This document shows, piece by piece, positions 17,577 to 24,663 of a DNA stretch of 64,000 nt; positions within the stretch are counted from its first letter, which is position 1; every line of letters starts with the position of its first letter. Source of the stretch: an uncultured Opitutaceae bacterium. GTDB taxonomy: Bacteria > Verrucomicrobiota > Verrucomicrobiia > Opitutales > Opitutaceae. Below the pieces are notes generated by a model. The model had not been told where the DNA came from. It saw nothing but the letters and a program-made list of their open reading frames with translations, and ran no database searches. Both the position numbers and the translations under genes were made by a program. Location: assembly GCA_937902925.1 (NCBI GenBank), contig CALFNN010000070.1, forward strand, positions 248,001 to 312,000. The letters run 5' to 3'.

Positions 17577-18488
17577 CTACTTTTTCGCCGCGTTGGAGTC
17601 CGGCGCGGGCGCGACCACCGGGTCCGGCACCACGGTGGGCGTGCCGATCAGCACCCGGCCCTCCCGGGAAATCCGCCGCGCCCCGATTTCCGGCTCCACT
17701 GTTTCTCGGCCGAAAAACGCCGCTCCGCTCGCGAGCAGGGGCGGCAACGTCTCGGCGATCGCGACGCCGGTCGAGTTCGCGGTCATCGTCGTCCGCCAGG
17801 CCAGCCGCCGTTCGCCGCGCGCGAGCGCTGCATAGTCGTAGGCGGAAGCGACGACGAAATAGACCTCGTCCTTCGCCTGGTCGTTGAGGAATTCCTGCTT
17901 CGCCAGCCGGTCGGTCGGGCTTTCGCCATACTCGGCGGAGAACGCCATGCCCTGCGCGAATCTCTTTCCGCCGACGAGGATCGCGCGCTCGAGCCGGTTG
18001 CGCAGCGCCAACTGCGGAAACATGGCCGCCGTCTGCGGATCCGGCTTGTTGTGCGAGCCCCAGTAGTAGACCACCGCGAGTGCGGCCGGATGCGCCGGCG
18101 GAGCCGCCGGGAGAAACCCGTTGGTCGCGAGTCCTTTTTTCATGATCCGCTCCATGTCCGCCTGCGCCGGAGGTTTTTCACCCCCGACGTCCCAGCCCAG
18201 CTGGCGAAAGCCGGCGTCCTCCGCAATGTAGTAGACGGGATTCCCCGGCGATGCCGGCCGGAGCATCCGGCCGTAATCGGTCACCTCGGTGTTGAATGTC
18301 ATCTCGAGCGTCGGTTTCCGCTGAAACGATTTGGGCAGGAGATTGAACACGAACCCGTCGCGCCCGCCGAGCGGATCCACCACCTCACCCACGCCATCCG
18401 CGTTGGCAGCAAGCGCCGGCGGCCATGCCAGCAACGCCGCCAGCACCACGGCGGCAAGCACACGGAAGCCCGGGAGCGATAGGTTCAT
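17577..18488 (-). CDS. Secreted protein of unknown function
   Basis: The 303-residue protein has a signal peptide (about residues 1-28, ending PPALAAN). The mature sequence holds short conserved-looking stretches (GGRDGFVFNLLPKSFQRKP, MERIMKKGLATNGFLPA, VVYYWGSHNKPDP, DEVYFVVASAYDYAAL) and ends in a proline/valine-rich tail. I do not recognise the family. It lies 109 bp downstream of the first Gfo/Idh/MocA gene on the same strand, so it may be the distal gene of that operon. Confidence 0.82.
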   Translation of the reverse strand: MNLSLPGFRVLAAVVLAALLAWPPALAANADGVGEVVDPLGGRDGFVFNLLPKSFQRKPTLEMTFNTEVTDYGRMLRPASPGNPVYYIAEDAGFRQLGWDVGGEKPPAQADMERIMKKGLATNGFLPAAPPAHPAALAVVYYWGSHNKPDPQTAAMFPQLALRNRLERAILVGGKRFAQGMAFSAEYGESPTDRLAKQEFLNDQAKDEVYFVVASAYDYAALARGERRLAWRTTMTANSTGVAIAETLPPLLASGAAFFGRETVEPEIGARRISREGRVLIGTPTVVPDPVVAPAPDSNAAKK

Positions 18489-18597
18489 GGTCGAGGCCGG
18501 CCTCCGGTCGATCCGGGGCCGCAGGGATTGACGCCGGCTCGCGCGGCAGGTTGCGGTAAATCCCGCCGACCGAAAAGGCCCGGCCTCCCGCGGGCGC

Positions 18598-20154
18598 TCA
18601 GACCAGCCGGGGCACGACGAACGGCGCGCGGTATTCGCGCGTGAGCAGCGCATTGGCCGCAGCGGCGCCCTCGCCGGTAAACCGTCCCGCTTGCGCATCG
18701 AGCGTGACGGGCAGCCCCAGCGTCGCCGGCGTCTTGGCGAGATCGAGGCCGTTGCTCGCGAGGTGCTCCGCCATCCGGCCAAAGCCCTCCGCCAGCGCGG
18801 CGTCGCCCTTGATCCGCTCGCGCACCTCGCCCGCCGGCGCGGCGCGACCGAGTTCGTAGGAAATGTTGGTGGTGTGACAGAGCCCGGTCGACACGTAGCC
18901 CTCGTGGATTGGCGCGTGCAGGTCCGAAGTTTTCCGACTGCGCACCGCCGCGACGAAATTCGCGTAGTGGCTGCTGACGCCTGTGAACTCCTGCACGACC
19001 TTGCCGTCGCGGTCGCACGCATGCGCCCCGGAATAATCCGTCGCGGGCACGACGACGTAGCCGCCCTCGCATTCGATCACGTTGCCGATGCCGACGCCGC
19101 GATATTGATCCATGCCGCCTGCCAATCCGCGACCACCGCCGCCGCGCCCGCCCGCTCCACGCGTGCCGCCGGCGCCCGCGGTTCCGACCGGACCGCTGCC
19201 GCCCGCGCCGCCCTCGGCCGCCGGCGTCCCATGCGCAGGCAAACCGCGCACTTCGCAGATGAGCGGCGCCGCGGCGTAATCGTGCACCGCGATCAGCGTG
19301 TTCGGCGTCTCGCCATCGTCGACGTAGCCGAGCCGGCCGCCGATCGTGAACACCCGCGGCGCGAACGCCGGCTCGCCGAGAAACCGCCGCGCGATGTCGA
19401 TCTGGTGCGCGCCCTGGTTGCCGATGTCGCCGTTGCCCGTCGCCCACTGCCAGTGCCAGTCGTAGTGCAAGCGCGCCCGCCGCAACGGCGTGAGCGGCGC
19501 GGGGCCGAGCCACAGGTCGTAGTTGACCGTCGCCGGCACGGCTTGCGGCCCGGAGGTCAGCCCGATGCTCGGCCGCCGTTTGTAACACAGCATCCGCGCT
19601 GCGGTGATTCGACCGACATGACCGGCGCGCACCCATGCAATCGCCCCGGCAATCGCCTCGCTGGACCGGCTCTGTGTGCCGGCTTGGACGATCCGGTGGT
19701 ATTTCGTCGCGGCCGCCACGAGTTGCGCTCCCTCCCAGAGGTTGTGCGAAACCGGTTTCTCGACGTAGACATCCTTGCCCGCCTGCATCGCCCAGATCGC
19801 CTGCAAGGCATGTTGGTGGTTCGGCGTGGCGATGGACACGGCGTCGACCTCGGGGCTTGCGAACAACTCGCGGGCATCAGCGTAGGTCTTCACGTCGGCC
19901 TTCGCCTCGCGGGCGGTCTGCGCCGCGCGCTCGAGCACCGCCGAGTCGACATCGCAAAGCGCCACGATCCGCACGCCGGGCACCGCGCTGAAGAAACGGA
20001 AATGATCGCGGCCCTTGCCGTTGAGGCCGACGATGCCGATGCGGATGTCGCCATTGGCCCCGGCGACCTGCGACCAGGCGCGCGCCGACAACGCGGCGCC
20101 GGCGGTGGCGAGCGCGGCGGTCTTGATGAAATGGCGGCGGGTGAAGGAGCTCAT
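18598..20154 (-). CDS. Tat-exported Gfo/Idh/MocA family oxidoreductase, copy A
   Basis: The 518-residue protein is an NAD(P)-dependent sugar oxidoreductase type. A twin-arginine signal (SFTRRHFIKTAALATAGAA) directs folded export, consistent with a pre-bound cofactor. The Rossmann domain begins IRIGIVGLNGKG. The EKP signature is at residues 132-134, followed by YDWHWQWATGNGDIGNQG and the C-terminal alpha/beta domain. Residues about 309-347 are a glycine/arginine-rich insertion absent from copy B. Gene order with the DUF6807 protein (32 bp upstream) repeats immediately at 21197-23700. Members of this family oxidise sugar hydroxyls, including C3; the actual substrate is unknown. Confidence 0.93.
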   Translation of the reverse strand: MSSFTRRHFIKTAALATAGAALSARAWSQVAGANGDIRIGIVGLNGKGRDHFRFFSAVPGVRIVALCDVDSAVLERAAQTAREAKADVKTYADARELFASPEVDAVSIATPNHQHALQAIWAMQAGKDVYVEKPVSHNLWEGAQLVAAATKYHRIVQAGTQSRSSEAIAGAIAWVRAGHVGRITAARMLCYKRRPSIGLTSGPQAVPATVNYDLWLGPAPLTPLRRARLHYDWHWQWATGNGDIGNQGAHQIDIARRFLGEPAFAPRVFTIGGRLGYVDDGETPNTLIAVHDYAAAPLICEVRGLPAHGTPAAEGGAGGSGPVGTAGAGGTRGAGGRGGGGRGLAGGMDQYRGVGIGNVIECEGGYVVVPATDYSGAHACDRDGKVVQEFTGVSSHYANFVAAVRSRKTSDLHAPIHEGYVSTGLCHTTNISYELGRAAPAGEVRERIKGDAALAEGFGRMAEHLASNGLDLAKTPATLGLPVTLDAQAGRFTGEGAAAANALLTREYRAPFVVPRLV

Positions 20155-20186
20155 GGGGTGATGGGGTGGCCGGGGATTCCCGCCGG

Positions 20187-21146
20187 TTATTTTCCGGCCG
20201 CGTAGTCCTGGTAACGCGCCGCGACCTCCGCCGCGGCGGTGTCGTCCTCGTGGAAAAAGAAGCGATAGCGGAAAGTCGCGCTGCCGCCCGCCGGAATCGT
20301 GAAGTCGCCGGAGTGCTCCGGCTCCTTCGCGTCGAAATCATGTGCGCCAAACGGCCCCGCGGCGAACAAACCGTAGCCGCGCACCATCCAGCGTGTCGGG
20401 TGCCGCGGGTTCGCCGGGTGATTGAACATCGCCACGCCGAGCACCTTTCCGTCGTGCGGCGCGTAGAAATCGCACCAGTCGCCGGCCTTGCCCCAGGTCG
20501 CGTTGTCTTTCAGCCCCGTCGACAGCACGATACGCCCCGCCCCGGGAGTCGCCCCCTTCGCGGCACCCGGACCCGGCAGCGTCATCCACGGCGCCACGCG
20601 CAGGGCCATCGTCCCCTCCTTGGAATCGCCAAACGTCAGCGGCGCATCCGGCAAGGCGTGCAGCGTGATATCGTAGTCGAGCATCCGGCCCGCCGCCACC
20701 GGTTGCACACGCACCATCACTTCGTCGGTGCAGACGAGCTTGCCGTCGGCGGCGACCCAGCGGTCGCGGGTGCGGAGCGTGCCGACCGCGCCGCTCGTCG
20801 TCTCCGGGACGCCGTCTGGCACGATCCGTCCGGTCCCGGCGATCTCGCGCCAGAAATCGTGTCCGTTGACCGCCCCATGGCCGAACCACAGCGAGTGGTG
20901 ATGCAGATGGTCCGCCGGCCGGTCCTGGGTCATGACCGTGCCGTCGCCAGCGAGGATCGGATCGAAGTAAGGCCGCGGCGCGGCGGCCAGCAGGTATTCC
21001 GAAAAAAGTTTGCCGCCGATTTCGATGCGCACGCGGTCGGCGAGCGGCATGAGTTTCACGGCGGCCGCGGGCTCGGTGCCGTGTGACACGGAGCCGAGTG
21101 CGGCGAAGGCAGCCGCTACCAGCGGGACGAACCAACGGGGTTTCAT
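20187..21146 (-). CDS. Secreted DUF6807 ('PmoA family') protein, copy A
   Basis: The 319-residue protein has a signal peptide and a beta-sandwich region typical of DUF6807. It contains DHLHHHSLWFGHGAVNG, TTSGAVGTLRTRDRWV, LDYDITLHALPDAPLTFGDSKEGTMALRVAPWM, WCDFYAP and FNHPANPRHPTRWMVRGYGLFA. Database names such as 'methane oxygenase PmoA' are misleading: nothing here resembles the membrane monooxygenase subunit. The His-rich and acidic conserved positions would suit sugar binding or catalysis. It is paired with Gfo/Idh/MocA copy A and both are exported, suggesting consecutive steps or a shared substrate in the periplasm (inference). Confidence 0.9.
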   Translation of the reverse strand: MKPRWFVPLVAAAFAALGSVSHGTEPAAAVKLMPLADRVRIEIGGKLFSEYLLAAAPRPYFDPILAGDGTVMTQDRPADHLHHHSLWFGHGAVNGHDFWREIAGTGRIVPDGVPETTSGAVGTLRTRDRWVAADGKLVCTDEVMVRVQPVAAGRMLDYDITLHALPDAPLTFGDSKEGTMALRVAPWMTLPGPGAAKGATPGAGRIVLSTGLKDNATWGKAGDWCDFYAPHDGKVLGVAMFNHPANPRHPTRWMVRGYGLFAAGPFGAHDFDAKEPEHSGDFTIPAGGSATFRYRFFFHEDDTAAAEVAARYQDYAAGK

Positions 21147-21196
21147 GGGGTATCGCGGTTGTGGGGTGCGGGACCGCCGGGCCCGGCGCTCGCGGC

Positions 21197-22654
21197 TTAC
21201 GCGAGCTGGGGCACGACGAAAGGCTTCCGGTAATCGCGGGTGAGGAGGGCGTTCGCCGCGTGCGCTCCCTCGCCGGTGAACCGCTCCTTCGCGGGATCGA
21301 GCGCGAGCGGCACGCCGAGCGTTGCGGGCGTCTTGACCAGGTCGACGCCGTATTTTGTGAGGTGCTCGGCCATCCGGCCGTAGGCCTCGGCCATGGTCGC
21401 GTTCCCCTTGATCTTTTCGCGGGTTTCATCGGGTGGCGCGGTGTGGCCGAGGAGGTGGGAAATGTTGCCCACGTGGCAGAGCGCGCTTGAGACGTGCCCT
21501 TCCTCGATCGGACCGTAGAGCTCCGCGGTTTTCCGGCTGCGGACCACGTCGATGAAGTTCTGCATGTGGCGGTCGACCCCCTTGAACTCCTTCAAGACCT
21601 TGCCGTCGCGGTCGAAGGCCGTCGCCGCGAAGTAAGTCGAGGTCGAAACATAGCCGCCCTCGCAGTCCACGACGTTGCCAATGGAGACGCCGCGGTATTT
21701 GTCCATGCCCGGCGCACCGGGCTTCATCGTCAGGCCGCGCACCTCGAAGATGAGCGGGGCGGTCGCGTAGTCGTTGACGATGACCTGCGTGTTCGGTGTC
21801 TCGCCGTCGTCGTCATAACCGAGCCGGCCGCCGACGCTCAGCGTGTGCCGCGGCAGCCCCGCCTCGCCGAGGAACCAGCGTGCGACGTCCATCTGGTGGA
21901 TGCCCTGGTTGCCGATGTCGCCGTTGCCATAGATGTTGATCCAGTGCCAGTCGTAGTGGATCGGGCCGTGCTCCGGCGAATTGCGATGGGGCGGAACCAG
22001 CGGCGCCGGTCCGGTCCAGACATCGTAATCGACCGACGGCGGCACCGGCGTCGGCCCGGTGGTTTTGCCGATGCTGTTGCGCTGCTTGTAACAGAACCCG
22101 CGCGAGGCGGTGATCTTCCCGATATTGCCCGCCCGCACCCACGCCACAGCCTCCTGCATCGCCTCGCCCGAGCGGATCTGCGTGCCGGCTTGGACGACGC
22201 GGTTGTATTTTGCCGCCGCCGTCACGAGCTGCCGGCCTTCCCACACGTTGTGCGAGACGGGCTTTTCCACGTAAACATCCTTGCCCGCCTGCATCGCCCA
22301 GATGCCGGCCAGCGAGTGCCAATGGTTCGGCGTGGCGATGGTGACGGCATCGATGTCGGGCGACGCGAACACTTCGCGCGGGTCCGTATAGGTCTTTACG
22401 TTGCCGCCATTGACGCCGGGCTTCGTGCGCTCGAGCACCGCTGTATCGGGATCGCAAATCGCGACCACCCGGGCGCCGGCGACTTTCGACAGGCTGGTCA
22501 GGTGGTTTTTGCCGCGGCCGTTGAGGCCGAGCACGGCGACACGGATGTCGCCGTTGGCGCCCATGACCTGGGACCAGGAGCGCGCGGAAAACGCGACCGC
22601 GGCGCCGGCGATGGTGGTGGTGCGGATGAAAGTGCGGCGGGTGAGTTGATTCAT
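21197..22654 (-). CDS. Tat-exported Gfo/Idh/MocA family oxidoreductase, copy B
   Basis: The 485-residue protein begins with a twin-arginine signal (LTRRTFIRTTTIAGAAVAF), then a Rossmann domain (IRVAVLGLNGRGKNH), the VEKPVSHNVWEGRQLV signature, and HYDWHWINIYGNGDIGNQG. By eye it aligns with copy A over its whole length, except that the glycine-rich insertion of copy A is replaced here by a short MKPGAPG linker. This copy is therefore likely to show the ancestral architecture. It starts 17 bp after the DUF6807 copy B stop. Substrate unknown; a periplasmic glycoside or cyclitol oxidation is inferred from the family. Confidence 0.94.
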   Translation of the reverse strand: MNQLTRRTFIRTTTIAGAAVAFSARSWSQVMGANGDIRVAVLGLNGRGKNHLTSLSKVAGARVVAICDPDTAVLERTKPGVNGGNVKTYTDPREVFASPDIDAVTIATPNHWHSLAGIWAMQAGKDVYVEKPVSHNVWEGRQLVTAAAKYNRVVQAGTQIRSGEAMQEAVAWVRAGNIGKITASRGFCYKQRNSIGKTTGPTPVPPSVDYDVWTGPAPLVPPHRNSPEHGPIHYDWHWINIYGNGDIGNQGIHQMDVARWFLGEAGLPRHTLSVGGRLGYDDDGETPNTQVIVNDYATAPLIFEVRGLTMKPGAPGMDKYRGVSIGNVVDCEGGYVSTSTYFAATAFDRDGKVLKEFKGVDRHMQNFIDVVRSRKTAELYGPIEEGHVSSALCHVGNISHLLGHTAPPDETREKIKGNATMAEAYGRMAEHLTKYGVDLVKTPATLGVPLALDPAKERFTGEGAHAANALLTRDYRKPFVVPQLA

Positions 22655-22671
22655 GGGGCGAGGGGGTTGGA

Positions 22672-23700
22672 TTATTTTCCGACGGCGTAGTCGGCGTAGT
22701 TCTCGGCCACGTGGGCGGCCTTTTCGTCGCCCAGATGGAAAAAGAAACGGTAGCGCAGCGTCAGGCTGCCGCCGGCGGGAATCGTATAGTCGCCGAGGTG
22801 CGGCTCGGCGGGCTTCTTTTCGAAATCGTGCGCGCCAAACGGATTGGCCCCAAAGAGTCCGTAGTCGCGCGCCATCCAGTAGGTGGGGTGACGGAAATTC
22901 TGGGGATGATCGAAGATCGCGATGCCGTAGGTCTTCCCCTCGTGCTCGGCGTGGTAGTCGCACCAATCGGAGCGCGTGCCCCACGCATCGCCGTCGCGGA
23001 CACCCGTGGCGGTGACGATATGCCCCGTGCCGCCCGCCTCCTTTTTCACGGTCTTGCCCGCGGCGTCCCTCGCGTTGATCAAATGCTGCATCGTCATCCA
23101 TTGCGCGACGCGCGTGGCCATCGTGCCGTCCTTGTTGTCGCCCATCAGCAGCGGCTGATCGGGCAGCGCATGCAGCGTGATCTCGAAATCGATGAACCGG
23201 CCGGTGTCGTTCGCATGAAACCGCACCGTGCGTTCGTCGGTGCACATCAGCTTTCCTTCCGGCGACAGCCAGCGATCGCGCGCGTGGATCGTGCCCACGG
23301 CGCCGCTCGTCGCCTCCAGGTCGCCGTCCACCACGGTGTGCCCCTTGAATTGCGACGACTTGCCGACGTCGCCGCCCGCCTCGTTCCAAAAATCGACGCC
23401 ATTGACGGCACTGTGGGCGAACCAGAACGATTTCTGCCACGGATGGTCGGTTTCCTCGCCCTCGACCTTCTTCATCGGAAAATTCCGGGTGAGCGGCATG
23501 CCGTCGGGCGCGAGGATCGGATAACAATACGATCGCGACGCGCCATCGCCGAAGACGTAGTCGGTGAACGGCTGGCCGCCGATCTCGACCTGCACGCGGT
23601 CAGCGAGCTTGGTGAGTTTGACGTCGTTGGCGGCGTGGAGCGGGGTAAGTGCCGCGGCAGCGCACGCGAGCACGAGGGGTTTTAAGACACGTGTCGTCAT
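22672..23700 (-). CDS. Secreted DUF6807 ('PmoA family') protein, copy B
   Basis: The 342-residue protein starts at ATG 23700, just ahead of a signal peptide (VLKPLVLACAAAALTPLHA). It shares with copy A the blocks FWFAHSAVNGVDFWNE, ATSGAVGTIHARDRW, TLHALPDQPLLMGDNKDGTMATRVAQWM, WCDYHAEHEGKTYGIAIFDHP and IPAGGSLTLRYRFFFH. It is the first gene of the four-gene duplicated cassette, so the promoter should be in 23701-23816. An upstream in-frame start exists, but it adds basic residues ahead of the signal peptide. Confidence 0.92.
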   Translation of the reverse strand: MTTRVLKPLVLACAAAALTPLHAANDVKLTKLADRVQVEIGGQPFTDYVFGDGASRSYCYPILAPDGMPLTRNFPMKKVEGEETDHPWQKSFWFAHSAVNGVDFWNEAGGDVGKSSQFKGHTVVDGDLEATSGAVGTIHARDRWLSPEGKLMCTDERTVRFHANDTGRFIDFEITLHALPDQPLLMGDNKDGTMATRVAQWMTMQHLINARDAAGKTVKKEAGGTGHIVTATGVRDGDAWGTRSDWCDYHAEHEGKTYGIAIFDHPQNFRHPTYWMARDYGLFGANPFGAHDFEKKPAEPHLGDYTIPAGGSLTLRYRFFFHLGDEKAAHVAENYADYAVGK

Positions 23701-23816
23701 CGCCGCCCACACGAGCCTTTTCCGCGGCGCGCGGCAACCGCAAATGCAGTTTCGCCAAAAATTCCCTCCGCGGTGGACGGGCGCGCCCGCGCCCCGCAAT
23801 TATCCAACTCGGCCCT

Positions 23817-24545
23817 TCAATCCAACCAGCCACCGGTCGCCTGCAGCGGCGCGAGTTCGCCGCGCCGCGTCACCCACACCGCGAGGGCGTGGCGCGGCAC
23901 CCCCGCGACGTTCGGCACCGCCAGCGCCAGATCGCCACCCAGCGGCGCCGCGCCGAGCGCGAGCGCGACAAAGTTGTGCCGCAGCGTCTCGCCGGAATTC
24001 TCGCCCGCCGTGACCTTGGAGACGATGCCCGCGCCAAGGATGGCGGCGTGCACTTCATAACCGCGCGCCTCCGCCGGCTTCGCCCCGGCCGCAGGGGTAA
24101 ACTCGACCTTCAAGTTGGCGCCATCGTAGCTCGCCGCCAGGACACCTGCCGTCCCGCCCAGCGCCTCGACCCGCGGCGTGGCATGCCATTCGGCGCCATC
24201 GCGCACAAAACAAGGCGTGTAGACGGAACGGCTGCCCCATCGCTCCGCGTAGGCGTATTGCCGCTGGGTGAAGTCGCGCGTCGAAAACCGGTCCGGCCAG
24301 CCGAGGCGGTTCCAATAGTCGACGTGGAAGGCCACCGGCACGAAATTCTTCCAGAGCCCGGCATCGTCGCGCAGCCCGCCGAGCCAACGCTCCGCTGGCG
24401 GACACGAGCTGCAGCCCTCGCTCGAATAAAGCTCGATCAACGAAACCCGCGCCGGCCCGCTGGTGAAGCGCTGCGCCTCGGCGGCCAACGTCGCTGTCGA
24501 TGTTAAAATGCAGACCGCCATGGCAGGAATGAATTCGAACTTCAT
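23817..24545 (-). CDS. DUF1223 thioredoxin-fold protein, secreted
   Basis: The 242-residue protein has a signal peptide (residues 1-22) and the DUF1223 hallmark LIELYSSEGCSSCPPAERWL, with Cys45 and Cys48 as a thioredoxin-like CxxC pair. It continues with VAFHVDYWNRLGWPDRFS and QRQYAYAERWGSRSVYTPCFV, all typical of this family. DUF1223 proteins are periplasmic or secreted and presumed to be redox-active, but substrates are unknown. It is divergent from the GT41-like gene with a 118-bp shared upstream region. Length is as expected. Confidence 0.92.
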   Translation of the reverse strand: MKFEFIPAMAVCILTSTATLAAEAQRFTSGPARVSLIELYSSEGCSSCPPAERWLGGLRDDAGLWKNFVPVAFHVDYWNRLGWPDRFSTRDFTQRQYAYAERWGSRSVYTPCFVRDGAEWHATPRVEALGGTAGVLAASYDGANLKVEFTPAAGAKPAEARGYEVHAAILGAGIVSKVTAGENSGETLRHNFVALALGAAPLGGDLALAVPNVAGVPRHALAVWVTRRGELAPLQATGGWLD

Positions 24546-24573
24546 GCAAGGATGAGACCGCGGGCCGGAGCTT

Positions 24574-24593
24574 ATTCCGCGGGAGGGCGGAAT
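24574..24593. promoter_or_regulatory. Dyad between divergent DUF1223 and GT41-like genes
   Basis: A 7-bp perfect dyad (ATTCCGC...GCGGAAT, 6-base spacer) lies 28 bp from the DUF1223 start and 70 bp from the GT41-like start. Its placement would suit an operator controlling both genes, but there is no further support. Confidence 0.3.
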
Positions 24594-24663
24594 GCTTTGG
24601 TATCCTGCCAGCGAAGTTCGGGGTGGAAAGTGCCGTCGATTCCGTTTTGGTGACGCTTCCGAA

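Noticed and set aside
20187-21146. Naming DUF6807 proteins as methane oxygenase PmoA
   Set aside because: There are no transmembrane helices or copper-site pattern of particulate methane monooxygenase; the proteins are soluble, exported and beta-rich. The name is an inherited label.
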